Positions 1 through 9,599 of a stretch of 55,980 nucleotides of DNA are shown here, in pieces. This stretch comes from a virus. Below the pieces are notes generated by a model. It saw only the letters and a program-made list of their open reading frames with translations, searched no databases and had not been told where the DNA came from. The stretch spans positions 1 to 55,980 of IMG/VR virus record IMGVR_UViG_3300013131_000052. One strand, written 5' to 3'. Both the position numbers and the translations under genes were made by a program. Position 1 is the first letter of the stretch. Each line of letters starts with the position of its first letter.

Positions 1-1444
1 CCACAGCACTGATACCTTGATCAGTCTGACCTGCTGCTGATCCTATAGATATAGTGTTTACGCCTTGATTGGTCTGTCCAGCAGTGCTGCCTAATGCTAT
101 GGAACCTTCTGCGGTTCTCAGGGTTGTGGCTTCTATGTTTCCATACACTGTGGCAGTGTTGCCATCTATGATCTGCGAACTATTATCTGCAAATACCGAA
201 CCAATGAAGTTACCTCGTAACACACCAGCCACAGCATCTACCATCACAGTAGAATCATCAGCGAACACTGAACCTCGTAGGTCAAACACTGGATTCACAG
301 CGATGTTTAAAGTATCAGTGCCTGGTGTTTTTGTCAGGGTGATGGTTGCATCGCTGGTGATGTTTAATACGTCACTGACTGCATCTGCCTGCAGTCTATT
401 TGCTGAATCACCATTGACTTCAATCTGAGTGAATGCATTGACCGCCGGAGCTGAATTTGTGATAGTGACATCACCTGTTGCAGTATCTGCACTCACAGTG
501 ATACCCACACCCGACGATATACTAATCACACCTGCATTTGTAATTCTTAGATTATCACCAACTGATCCAGATATATTAATACCAGCACCTGTAGTTCTTC
601 CTGAGGGCAATGCTGTGGTACTTTGTAGACTGCGCACGCCCGCATTGGTTATTGTAGCAACTCCACTAGCTGTGGCCACAGTAGCACCTAGACCGGCTGT
701 TATACTCAGTATGCCTGTGTTTGATATAGTGATTGAGTCTGCACCTGAGCTTACCAGCATGTTGACACCGCTACCACTAACAAGATTTAGTGTATCACCA
801 AATTCTGTTGCCACCACACTGTTGCCTGCATCTACCTCAATGGTTTTAAAAAACGTTTTATCAGGATCTATAATTAAGCTAGTACCGACACCGGTTATGG
901 GATCTCCTCCTATAGTAGAATTGGCTGGAAGATTAACTGTTAGCCCGATACCTTTGATCTGTGCATTTCCTAGAAATACCCCGTTTAATGGATCAACTAA
1001 AGTATGTTCGTTGGTATAAACTGACTTCCAACGATTTGTAACACTACCAAGACTGCGTAGATTATCTGTGGTTGGACGAAGATCAGTATCGAGAGTTTCA
1101 AAGTTTATAGGTGTAAGACCGCTTCCGCCACCTATAGTAGCGATTATAACATCAAAATTTTCATTGATCAGTGTAAACGCTTCATTAACGTCACTCCATA
1201 ACAATGGAGGTGCTCCTGGAGATATGTTGTTATTAAATGCAGTGGCTGTGATCAAACTACTGCCATCTGAAACCACAGTCTGTGATAAATTCACAGTCCA
1301 TGCGCTGCCTGATCCAGAAACGATAAAAGTACCTTGTAATACTCCAGTACCATACAGAGCGTTTCCTACTGTGATCGTACCTGATACCAACGAAGTTACA
1401 GTAAGGGTAGTTCCTGTGATAGACCCTAAAAATGTTGCTGCCAT
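1..1444 (-). CDS. Virion fibre-like structural protein, N-terminal part (runs off window)
   Basis: A minus-strand frame starts with the ATG at 1444-1442, which shares bases with the stop of the gene upstream (TAATG), and stays open to base 1, giving about 481 residues without a stop. The protein is rich in Gly, Thr, Ser, Val and Asn, with few Lys and almost no Cys. Near residues 95-140 it has an 'LWSDVNEAFTLINENFDVI' segment, like the N-terminal trimerisation segment of the neighbouring giant fibre. The last visible part has 'GSVFADDSTVMVDAVAG' type repeats and tandem 'IGSAAGQTDQG' units resembling YadA-head/fibre repeats. This suggests a trimeric fibre or baseplate protein. The overlap with the upstream gene implies co-transcription from the late-type promoter at 8936. 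Exact identity is not known. Confidence 0.8.
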   Translation of the reverse strand, partial: MAATFLGSITGTTLTVTSLVSGTITVGNALYGTGVLQGTFIVSGSGSAWTVNLSQTVVSDGSSLITATAFNNNISPGAPPLLWSDVNEAFTLINENFDVIIATIGGGSGLTPINFETLDTDLRPTTDNLRSLGSVTNRWKSVYTNEHTLVDPLNGVFLGNAQIKGIGLTVNLPANSTIGGDPITGVGTSLIIDPDKTFFKTIEVDAGNSVVATEFGDTLNLVSGSGVNMLVSSGADSITISNTGILSITAGLGATVATASGVATITNAGVRSLQSTTALPSGRTTGAGINISGSVGDNLRITNAGVISISSGVGITVSADTATGDVTITNSAPAVNAFTQIEVNGDSANRLQADAVSDVLNITSDATITLTKTPGTDTLNIAVNPVFDLRGSVFADDSTVMVDAVAGVLRGNFIGSVFADNSSQIIDGNTATVYGNIEATTLRTAEGSIALGSTAGQTNQGVNTISIGSAAGQTDQGISAV

Positions 1445-4400
1445 TATGTTCTCCCTACTGCTATTTCGACTAATCCAATATGATCCGAATCGTAGTCTTT
1501 GATTGCTTTACCTACCACTGTACCTACTTGGATATCTCCGCTGGCAGCCACTGCCACACCTGCTATTCCTGAAGTGATTAGTATATCTCCTTTGCGGATC
1601 TTACCAACCACTTTACAGGGCACACGCCCCTGTAGTGCCATGAGATTTTTCAATCCCGGACAGGCTTCAAACATGGTGTAGGCTGCGGTGTTTGAGACAA
1701 CACCTGCTACGCGAGTATCACCTTTTATGTTTGTGGTTGTTACTTCTTTATCACCACCAAATACAAGAACCGTTCCTACTTCGTATTCCTTGTCGCCTTC
1801 GTAGTTTTCTGCAAGGTCAGCGGAGTAAGTGGCCTGCAATCTTGATTCGTTAGGTGAAGTTCCAGTTAGTGTCCATCGTCCTGTTATTGTACCACTGGTG
1901 GTGTTACCACCAGTGGTTATTGACGTACACTGTATTCCTGTAAAGGTTCCTGTGCCGGTAGAGGTTATGGCACCAACCGCAGTGATAGGTGCGTTTGCTG
2001 CTCCTGTTTTGTTTTTGAACTCGTGTGCGTCATTCCAATATGCAATTTTGTTATTAGCCGCTATCGCAGTATCACTCTGTATTAAGATTCCGCCCACGGT
2101 ATTATAACCATAATACCTAATATATCCACCGGAACCTCCGACTACATCTGTATCTACGGACAAGTTGGTATCAATCTTAATACTCTGTACGTCTATGGTT
2201 CGACCACCAAAGTCTCCATTTGAGTCTCTGGCTATGAGCTCCGATGCTCCAACACTGCTAGATGATCCTGCTGAAGAGTTAATTATACTATAGTTACCAT
2301 CTGCGGCACTGCTGACACCACTAACTCGTTTGAGAAACCCCACACTAGAATACTGCGTTTTCTTTATGGATCCGCCTTCGTCTACCACAGTTGAAAATGC
2401 TACTGCGCTAGGCGTAGAAGCAGTCACTGACGAATTACCTACTAAAGTATCTGGAGCCAGTGTTTCTAACTTGCTTACAGCAATAGCAGCAGCAGCATTT
2501 ATGTCTGTGTTTACAATGCTGGTTGCAAGATTCAATTTACTGTATGCGATAGCAGCGGCAGCATTTATGTCTGCGTTTACAATGCTGGTTGCAAGATTCA
2601 ATTTACTGTATGCGATAGCAGCAGCAGCATTGATATCACTATTAATGATCGAACCTGCCACAATCTGTGCATTGATCTGATTTAGTGCAGAATCCACTCC
2701 TGTTGTAAGCTCAAAAGTAATATCACCAATTACGCTGGCATTTATAGCAGCATCACCTGAACCAGTGAATACTAGAGCATCTCCTGCCTTAGCATTAGTT
2801 ACAGTAAGGTCTTGTAAATTACTTGTTGTCAAGCTGCGTAGATTTACAGCATCTTGCGGCGATACGGGATCTGCGAGACCTACGATTAAATTATCGGCCA
2901 TCTGCATGGTTCCCTTCATGGCCAAGGTGCCATTAAGAGCCATGAAACCACCTGTCACCGAAGGAATTAACTGTGTGCTAATTACCGCTGATCCGTCGTG
3001 TTGCATGCCTAATCTACGTTCGATATAGATACGTGTGGCGTTTTCTGTAGGCACAGTATCTGTGGCGTTGTCAGTGAATCCCGAATCAGTTGAAAATTCA
3101 CTGACAGGTACACCACGTTTGAAACCAATACCATCTAAGTTACTCAGTGCAATACTAGCTGCAAATGTAACTGTTCCTGTTCCCTGATCTACTCTGAAGA
3201 ATGGTCCGACAGAGAAGTTACCAAATTGATCAGTGGTAACATAAAACACACGACCTACATCTCGTTCTTCTACTTCAGTGTCTGGATTGAGACTGTTAAC
3301 ACTTGGGCCGTAGATTTCTTTGGGATAGTTGGTGTCTGCATATGATCCCGTACCTATCTCTAGTAGATCGTGGCCTGTTACGCGAGTCAAAGAAATACGT
3401 ATAGTTAAGTTACCTAGAGCACCATTTGATCTTATAGGCACCGCCGCTTTGGCAGTATAACTAGTCTGATATGCTATCAAACTATCTACTAATGGTCTAT
3501 TCAAATATACTCTTGCAAAAGTAGTATTGGTCACTGCTAATGTATCATACTGTGAGACTATGTATTCCTCACCTTTGAACATTACTTTAGATCCAACCAT
3601 TCTGCTGATATTCTGATCCGGCACCGCTACGATTGGGAATTGTGTATCTCCAGCTCTACCGAATACTCTAGTAACGGTGTGTGTGCCGGTCTGTGTGCCA
3701 GTCGTATCAACAGCAGAGCCACCTGGTGCAAGGCTGATTCTAAATGAGTTTGCGCCAAGCCCAGTGGATATTACATGATAATTATTGCCTGTGACTATTC
3801 CTCCGGGAAGTGTACCGTTGGTGCTAAATTTTATCACATCTCCTGCAACCAATCCATGTGAGGTCACAGTAATCACAGCTGGTGATGCTACACTAATTGT
3901 AGCAGGCAGTGTTCCTCCAGCCACAGCAGTCATTGTTCCTGAAGCTGTGCTTAGGGTAACTGCGGCACCACCCTGGGTGGCGCTGACAGTGATCTTAGAA
4001 TCCGAAACCACACGCCCTGCAGCAGCAGCAACCACAGTGATGGTTCCACTGACTCCTGAGGTATAGGTAAAGGTAGTGGCATTGGTCACAGTAATCACTA
4101 CTGCGTTGTCTGAATCTAATGCAGTACCAGTAGTATTAATGTTCACCGTTTGACCTGAGGCCAATCCGTGATTCACTGATGTCACAATAGTAGCAGCAGT
4201 GCCAGCTCTCTCTACTGTGGCAATTGGAATGTTGGCACTAAATGGACTCGACCTCACATAGTATGTGGTGCTAGCTGTGATACCGCCAAATGTAGTTCCC
4301 GAAAACACCACAGGCATACCTGGTTTAACCTGGTAACTGATAGTGCTGAGGGTGATTAAATCTGTAGTCACAGTGGTATTTGTAGCCACTAGATTATAGA

Positions 4401-7400
4401 TAGCTGTGTCACCTGGTACATTGAGGGTTAGTTCTACATAGTCATAATTTTCTCTAAGATTAGTCTTGGTCAATCCTACGTGGTTCAGCGTGAAAGTACC
4501 CGTGCCTGCAGAGCTGGTATTGATTTCAACTCCGTTTTTAGTAAGACCGATTCTAAATTCTGTATCTGTTAGACCATCTGGCAAAACAAAATATGTTGTT
4601 TCTGCAGTGATACCAGTAGGTAGTGCACCAGTTAATGTCATAGCCAACGGTGATGCTATGGTATGACTGTTGTTAATGGTCCAGGTTGAGCCAGACCCGC
4701 TGCTTATAGTAGTACCGGCAGTGATACCAACACCTGTGAGGGTCATACCAGCAGCCACAGTGCCTGCGGTTAGACTCACAATGGTCAGGGTAGTTCCACT
4801 TATAGTCGCTGTGAATGTAGCTGTGGCTAGAAAACTTATGGTGTAGTTTTCCAGCAGCTTGTGTGTCTTTGCACCCTGTATGGTTAATCCGCTACCGTTA
4901 ACAAGGGTATGTGTGCTACCACCTAACGAAGCACTGACAGTGAACTGATTAGCTTCTGGAACTGAAATCACATAATACGTGGTACCGCTGACAAATCCAT
5001 TGGCAGTAGAAGTTGGTATGAACTTATCACCTAGTTTTAGTTTGTGATTCTGCTGAGTAGTAACAAGATCATCTACAATGTCTGTCACGGTGAGCAGTAT
5101 TTTTATCACTGCAGGAGATGCATTAGTAATACTAACTGGATAAGGCCCGTTGGCGTCCTCCATGGAAGTAAACTGCAGTACACGATATACGGTGTCGCCG
5201 GTTTCACGCAGTTTCAGACCAGTTGACGGACGTACAGCTACATCTTCAAGACCACCGGTAAGTATAATCTGTCCATTATTTCTCAGGGTCATCACGGTGT
5301 TGTCGGGTACTACAGCAAATAGACCTTCGCTTTCTGCTCCACTGGCTCCTGTGGATAAATTTAGACGTGCCACACCTGCAGGGAAACTATCTTCTTGGGT
5401 GACGCTGGTAATAGGATATCTAAAGATAACTCCGCTGTGATCTATTTCTAGTTCTGAACTATTCAACGGCACATAGTCATAGCCGTAGACATATATGAAA
5501 AGTCCACCTACAGTATTTTCATATGTGGCTGTTGGAAAATAACATTTTACCTTCTGTGCAAAATCTTCAAAAACACTGGTAGGAGTTGGTACTTCTAAAG
5601 GATCAAATCCTTCTGCTACCAGGGCATATGTACCATGGGCACTTGACCCTCCTACAGATCTAACCTGCGCACCGTTAAGAGCATAGTAACTGATATGACA
5701 GTAGTAGGTAAACATACTAACTGCTTCTACCAATCCTCCATTTGTAGCTAAAATACCATAGCCTAGATCGTTGATCTGTGTGAAGTCGTTACACAGCAAT
5801 GACCTATTGCCTGGCATTAGTATCTCATAGAGTCTTTGATAGCTGTGAACTCCTGAGCCTGCACTAGTTGTGATTACTTTAACAGTTGAACCAAATATGG
5901 CAACAATATTGAAGGTGTTATTAGCAAGGCCATCTTCAGCTACAAAATATTCCTGACCAGCAACTATCCCACTAGGCAGTGTGCCTGTGGTACTAAACAC
6001 CACAGTAGCGCCAGGTTGCAGTCTATGGTCTGCTCTGGTAATTACTGCAGGTGATGCAAAGCTAATGGTGCAGGTCTGTGTGCCTGGTGCACGAGTAAAT
6101 GGATTTGTGTCGTCTAATACAAGATTAGCCGAAGATCCAGCGGGATTGTACACAAAATCTCTAACATAGTTTATACGGAACACTGAATCGTCTACCAAGA
6201 ATGAACAAGGTAGTTGAGGAAATCTTGATAATCCTGTGACCCCGAGAGTAAGAAAATCACCACTGGTGGTGTTATGTCGGAACTGAAGATTGCCAGCAAA
6301 TCCGTCTACAAACATACCACCTGCAAATACTTGGCGATCTTTGCTTCTTGAGAATGAAGCACATTCTTGGAAGTATGGCGACTTGGCCAATACCTGACCT
6401 GTAGGATCTAAAACAGCCATGAATCCGCCATGTCCTTGTGCGGTAATAGCCTGCCAGCGCACAGAATCATTGGCTAAGAACACATCCATCTCTTCGTTGT
6501 TTTTGGGTTGATTTACGCTGCCAAATCCGGGTCCACTTTCATCAATGATATCATCAATAGCAGTGATAAGGCTAGAAACAACACTGTCCGCGCCCACTTC
6601 TGCAACAAATGCTTGATCTATGATCTGTGGGAACGTATTGTTATAAACTGGGGTAATCTCAGTATTATCTATAATACTCTGCATCAATTGGTTGAGTTTA
6701 ACCAATACTTCCTGATATTGTTCTAGCTGTACAGTAATAGCATACAGAGCACTAGCACCTTGATAATATTTCAGTGCAGCACTGACTGTGCGATTATATT
6801 CTCCATACTTGAGGTCAAACACAATAGCATCTACAATTAATCCGATATCGCGTTGACATTTAGATTCTAGATATTCAAAATTGTACCAGATTGAACCGAC
6901 GCCAGCTACATCAATATTGTTGTTGATCCAAGCAGTGATTTCGTTTTGTATAAATGATCTGTTTAAATCTAATAGTGTTGCAGCGGAGTCGTAGTTTCCG
7001 GGATTATTAATAGGCGGATACACCGGTGCATCAGTATCTGAAAGATAATGATAGGCATAGAGTTTCGTAGCAGTAGTTAACCCATCTATGGCTAGATCTC
7101 TACGGAATTTCTGGAACGCCCAAGGGCTTGAACTTATGCCTGGCAATGGTCTGAAAACCACTCTACGAAATTCATCACCAACAATAGAACAGTTTTGTGG
7201 GACCTTTAACGGATAGTTTTCATAGTATTCTCCGCTTTCTACCAAGATAGAGATCTGAATACTTTTACTGATGTCACCGTAGGATATAACTTCATCAGTT
7301 ACAAAGTTACCAAATTTTATGTCAACGTCGAATATTTCATTGCCATCGCTGTCTAAGGCACCTGTGTGTGATAATATCTGCGCCAAGGCGCCAGAAGTTT

Positions 7401-8904
7401 CTCCTCGAAGAAACAGACCTTCACGAATGTCTCGACCACGTATAGCTTCGGGAGTATTAGTTAAAACGTCTCCGGTGAAATCAGTTCGGTATCCATCTGT
7501 TCGAATCCTAAATCGAGGCAGATTCACCAGCAGAGTTGGCAAGGAAGTAAAACCTGATCCTTTATCAGTGATAGTGATACTTGTGATTACCCCACCGGCA
7601 ACCACAGCAGTACCAAATGCACCACTGCCACCACCACCTGTAATACGCACAGATACTAGACCGTAGCCTGTGCCACCACCACCAGGAGCGATAGAGACTG
7701 AGGCTACCTTGTAGGTTAGATCAAACGATGCCCCAGTACCAATAGCACCAATGCCCACAGGTGCTGCAGATGTTGAAATGACAGTAGATACCGCAGTTGT
7801 TCCAGGTAGAGCGGTGTATATTCCGGTAGATATTATTCTAAATGTAGATATGGCACCTGGTGTTGTGAGAGTTGTTAACACCTGTATTGTGGCCGTACCA
7901 GTGCCGGTACCACCAACTACTGATAGTATATCACCTGGAAAATAGTTAGTTCCTACTCCGTTGAGTTCGGCAGTGTCTATACTCATTCTTAGTATACCAG
8001 AAAACCCCGAACCCGATCCGGGAGCTTCGCCGATACCATCCAACGTACATGTGCCTATACCATTATTAAATGTTAATATCTTTTTATAAGGTCCGATTTC
8101 TGCCGGACCCTCTAGAACCAATTCTTCTGCACGTTTTAATGCAGCTTCTAATGTTCGATAAGCATAGGCCAACGCTCGTCCCTGTAGAGCTTTGGATACA
8201 CCGGGTCTATCATCAGCACCGCTGAGAGCCACATAAAGATTCACTGTACTACCAAATGCAGATGAATCAACGTATTCTTTAGTGGCTGCGATTAATCCAC
8301 CGTAAAGTTCGTCGTCGTCGGGTTCGGGACTGCGTGATAGTATCAGCGGACCACTCATAGTACCAAAAGAACCGTCTACCAGTCCTGTTTCTGGGTTAAT
8401 AGCAGAAACCCCTGCTCGAGATATCTTTGAATCTGCATAATTTTTGTTAACCAATTCATGTTTGTAGATGGGACTTAACGGAGATATTGTTGTTCCAGCA
8501 TCGATAATTCTGTATTGATTTCCGCCTGACCTCATGGATAGGTCACCGCCTAACTGAGGAGTAGGATCAGCTACTATTTCTGAAAATTCGCTGTTGATAG
8601 TGATTTCGTTGGGATTGGTGGTAAAGTCTATGCTGACTCCTGCACCTGCGACCAATCGCTTGAACGACAATCCGGATTCTGTGTTGTTAACAGTAACTAA
8701 TGGAGTGGATCCGGTAACAGGATCATTCTGACCTACATATGTTTCCGGAGTGTCATCTAGGCCGATAAAAGTGAGGTTTTCACCTAGCCCTAGAGAACTA
8801 TAAAGTTCACGGAAGTTGTCGTTGACTTTTCTGAATGAATCTCTTATGCTATCACCGGTACCATCATTGCCAATAGCACCGATATCAATTGTCTTTCTTG
8901 CCAT
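1444..8904 (-). CDS. Giant virion fibre/baseplate-associated structural protein (2486 aa)
   Basis: The N-terminus (residues 1-40) carries the 'IGNDGTGDSIRDSFRKVNDNF' type segment, cut here to its core NDGTGDSIRDSF, seen in fibre proteins of marine T4-like phages. The middle is a long Gly/Thr/Ser/Val beta-rich stretch with many repeated 'ITVTSHGLVAGDVIKF' type units, as in extended trimeric fibres. Near residues 2080-2140 a 22-residue unit (DINAAAAIAYSKLNLATSIV) occurs about three times. The last 130 residues (from SADLAENYEGD) resemble the C-terminal intramolecular-chaperone/auto-processing (peptidase G2-like) domain of tail fibres. A 'CTAGGAAAAACT' leader before ATG 8904 gives the ribosome site and CTAAATA at 8936 a late-type promoter. 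Fibre identity is confident; whether tail fibre or baseplate is open. Confidence 0.9.
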   Translation of the reverse strand: MARKTIDIGAIGNDGTGDSIRDSFRKVNDNFRELYSSLGLGENLTFIGLDDTPETYVGQNDPVTGSTPLVTVNNTESGLSFKRLVAGAGVSIDFTTNPNEITINSEFSEIVADPTPQLGGDLSMRSGGNQYRIIDAGTTISPLSPIYKHELVNKNYADSKISRAGVSAINPETGLVDGSFGTMSGPLILSRSPEPDDDELYGGLIAATKEYVDSSAFGSTVNLYVALSGADDRPGVSKALQGRALAYAYRTLEAALKRAEELVLEGPAEIGPYKKILTFNNGIGTCTLDGIGEAPGSGSGFSGILRMSIDTAELNGVGTNYFPGDILSVVGGTGTGTATIQVLTTLTTPGAISTFRIISTGIYTALPGTTAVSTVISTSAAPVGIGAIGTGASFDLTYKVASVSIAPGGGGTGYGLVSVRITGGGGSGAFGTAVVAGGVITSITITDKGSGFTSLPTLLVNLPRFRIRTDGYRTDFTGDVLTNTPEAIRGRDIREGLFLRGETSGALAQILSHTGALDSDGNEIFDVDIKFGNFVTDEVISYGDISKSIQISILVESGEYYENYPLKVPQNCSIVGDEFRRVVFRPLPGISSSPWAFQKFRRDLAIDGLTTATKLYAYHYLSDTDAPVYPPINNPGNYDSAATLLDLNRSFIQNEITAWINNNIDVAGVGSIWYNFEYLESKCQRDIGLIVDAIVFDLKYGEYNRTVSAALKYYQGASALYAITVQLEQYQEVLVKLNQLMQSIIDNTEITPVYNNTFPQIIDQAFVAEVGADSVVSSLITAIDDIIDESGPGFGSVNQPKNNEEMDVFLANDSVRWQAITAQGHGGFMAVLDPTGQVLAKSPYFQECASFSRSKDRQVFAGGMFVDGFAGNLQFRHNTTSGDFLTLGVTGLSRFPQLPCSFLVDDSVFRINYVRDFVYNPAGSSANLVLDDTNPFTRAPGTQTCTISFASPAVITRADHRLQPGATVVFSTTGTLPSGIVAGQEYFVAEDGLANNTFNIVAIFGSTVKVITTSAGSGVHSYQRLYEILMPGNRSLLCNDFTQINDLGYGILATNGGLVEAVSMFTYYCHISYYALNGAQVRSVGGSSAHGTYALVAEGFDPLEVPTPTSVFEDFAQKVKCYFPTATYENTVGGLFIYVYGYDYVPLNSSELEIDHSGVIFRYPITSVTQEDSFPAGVARLNLSTGASGAESEGLFAVVPDNTVMTLRNNGQIILTGGLEDVAVRPSTGLKLRETGDTVYRVLQFTSMEDANGPYPVSITNASPAVIKILLTVTDIVDDLVTTQQNHKLKLGDKFIPTSTANGFVSGTTYYVISVPEANQFTVSASLGGSTHTLVNGSGLTIQGAKTHKLLENYTISFLATATFTATISGTTLTIVSLTAGTVAAGMTLTGVGITAGTTISSGSGSTWTINNSHTIASPLAMTLTGALPTGITAETTYFVLPDGLTDTEFRIGLTKNGVEINTSSAGTGTFTLNHVGLTKTNLRENYDYVELTLNVPGDTAIYNLVATNTTVTTDLITLSTISYQVKPGMPVVFSGTTFGGITASTTYYVRSSPFSANIPIATVERAGTAATIVTSVNHGLASGQTVNINTTGTALDSDNAVVITVTNATTFTYTSGVSGTITVVAAAAGRVVSDSKITVSATQGGAAVTLSTASGTMTAVAGGTLPATISVASPAVITVTSHGLVAGDVIKFSTNGTLPGGIVTGNNYHVISTGLGANSFRISLAPGGSAVDTTGTQTGTHTVTRVFGRAGDTQFPIVAVPDQNISRMVGSKVMFKGEEYIVSQYDTLAVTNTTFARVYLNRPLVDSLIAYQTSYTAKAAVPIRSNGALGNLTIRISLTRVTGHDLLEIGTGSYADTNYPKEIYGPSVNSLNPDTEVEERDVGRVFYVTTDQFGNFSVGPFFRVDQGTGTVTFAASIALSNLDGIGFKRGVPVSEFSTDSGFTDNATDTVPTENATRIYIERRLGMQHDGSAVISTQLIPSVTGGFMALNGTLAMKGTMQMADNLIVGLADPVSPQDAVNLRSLTTSNLQDLTVTNAKAGDALVFTGSGDAAINASVIGDITFELTTGVDSALNQINAQIVAGSIINSDINAAAAIAYSKLNLATSIVNADINAAAAIAYSKLNLATSIVNTDINAAAAIAVSKLETLAPDTLVGNSSVTASTPSAVAFSTVVDEGGSIKKTQYSSVGFLKRVSGVSSAADGNYSIINSSAGSSSSVGASELIARDSNGDFGGRTIDVQSIKIDTNLSVDTDVVGGSGGYIRYYGYNTVGGILIQSDTAIAANNKIAYWNDAHEFKNKTGAANAPITAVGAITSTGTGTFTGIQCTSITTGGNTTSGTITGRWTLTGTSPNESRLQATYSADLAENYEGDKEYEVGTVLVFGGDKEVTTTNIKGDTRVAGVVSNTAAYTMFEACPGLKNLMALQGRVPCKVVGKIRKGDILITSGIAGVAVAASGDIQVGTVVGKAIKDYDSDHIGLVEIAVGRT
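2484..2660 (-). repeat. 66-bp in-frame tandem repeat in the giant fibre gene
   Basis: Two near-identical 66-bp units (anchors at 2496 and 2562) and a diverging third encode the 22-residue unit DINAAAAIAYSKLNLATSIV plus two residues. The copies differ by only a few bases, so the expansion is recent or kept homogeneous. It is coding, not a CRISPR array. Confidence 0.85.
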
Positions 8905-8935
8905 AGTTTTTCCTAGGATTAGCAGTTGCTGAGTG

Positions 8936-8943
8936 TATTTAGC
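8936..8943 (-). promoter_or_regulatory. Late-type promoter octamer upstream of giant fibre gene
   Basis: Minus-strand GCTAAATA, continuing into CACTC, lies about 32 bases before the ATG at 8904. It matches six of eight positions of the T4 late consensus TATAAATA. The position and the structural gene downstream support the call. Confidence 0.55.
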
Positions 8944-8963
8944 CCAAAGTTCTATAAGCCTAA

Positions 8964-8971
8964 TGTAAATA
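8964..8971 (+). promoter_or_regulatory. Possible late promoter TGTAAATA abutting the start codon
   Basis: TGTAAATA is followed by CACG and then ATG at 8976. It matches the late consensus at six of eight positions. If used, transcription would begin at or near the start codon. Confidence 0.35.
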
Positions 8972-8975
8972 CACG

Positions 8976-9263
8976 ATGTTTATCAAAACAGAAATCCAAA
9001 AGAATCATTATGTTAGACTCAGTAAACTAGGTCATCGGCATGAATATGTGAGAAACAAAATCGCAGTGATTTTGAGATGCGACAGCTGTGACAGAGAGTT
9101 TACCCGTGATCTCAAACACATGGATAAGAAGCGTCTCAGCAACAATTATTTTCATTGCTGTACAGAGTGTGACGCTAAAAGATTTGCTCAACGAATAGGA
9201 GTAGAGCAGAAAAAAATCTGGGATATGCCCGCTAGTACCACTTTGCCTGTGAGCAAGTACTAA
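8976..9263 (+). CDS. Small zinc-ribbon-like protein (95 aa)
   Basis: The protein has a CDSC pair near residues 36-39 and a CTEC pair near residues 62-66 (HCCTECDAKR), a four-cysteine arrangement that could bind one zinc ion, embedded in a basic sequence. No catalytic motif is seen. Such small zinc-ribbon proteins in T4-like phages are usually of unknown role; nucleic-acid binding is only inference. The start lies four bases after a TGTAAATA late-like octamer (8964-8971) and has no clear Shine-Dalgarno, so the message may be nearly leaderless. It is transcribed divergently from the giant fibre gene and in line with the next gene 24 bp downstream. Confidence 0.75.
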   Translation: MFIKTEIQKNHYVRLSKLGHRHEYVRNKIAVILRCDSCDREFTRDLKHMDKKRLSNNYFHCCTECDAKRFAQRIGVEQKKIWDMPASTTLPVSKY

Positions 9264-9266
9264 ATA
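9259..9266 (+). promoter_or_regulatory. Late-type promoter ACTAAATA
   Basis: ACTAAATAC lies 22 bases upstream of the ATG at 9288 and is followed by a strong ribosome site CAAGGAG, so it is well placed to express the EF-hand membrane protein late. Confidence 0.5.
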
Positions 9267-9287
9267 CAACTCCAAGGAGAATTCATT

Positions 9288-9599
9288 ATGGAAATGTTAT
9301 TAGCGATTGCAGTCGTAGTTGTTATCGGTGCTCTTGTGTATTTCAACAGAAGTTCTAAGACTCTTGATGTAAACAATGACGGTAAGGTAGATCTTGCTGA
9401 TGCTAAAACTTCTGTTCAAAATGTGGTAGAAGGTGTCAAAGCTGCTGCCGATATAAACAAGGACGGGATAGTAGATGCTAAAGACGCTGCGGTGGTTGTT
9501 GACAAGGCTAAAACAGAAGTTAAAAAAGTAGCTACAAAAGCCAAGGCAGCTGCTAAGAAAGCAACAACTCGCGGTCGCAAACCAGCGGCTCAACAGTAA
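9288..9599 (+). CDS. Membrane-anchored EF-hand/dockerin-like protein with Lys-rich tail (103 aa)
   Basis: Residues 2-20 form one hydrophobic segment (signal anchor). Two calcium-loop motifs follow: DVNNDGKVDLADA (about residues 27-39) and DINKDGIVDAKDA (about 57-69), each with the D-x-N-x-D-G-x-V-D pattern of EF-hand and dockerin loops. The last 30 residues are Lys/Ala-rich (KKVATKAKAAAKKATTRGRK). The ribosome site AAGGAG is ideal. Calcium binding is strongly suggested by the loops; the role is unknown, possibly envelope association or protein-protein docking, with the basic tail free to touch DNA or phospholipid. The last 47 bp overlap the 3' end of the convergent UV endonuclease gene. Confidence 0.85.
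   Translation: MEMLLAIAVVVVIGALVYFNRSSKTLDVNNDGKVDLADAKTSVQNVVEGVKAAADINKDGIVDAKDAAVVVDKAKTEVKKVATKAKAAAKKATTRGRKPAAQQ

Noticed and set aside
69-8000. Many plus-strand open frames of 60-200 codons opposite the giant fibre genes
   Set aside because: They lie antisense to continuous fibre coding sequence, have no ribosome sites and are the mirror of its Gly/Thr/Val-rich repeats.
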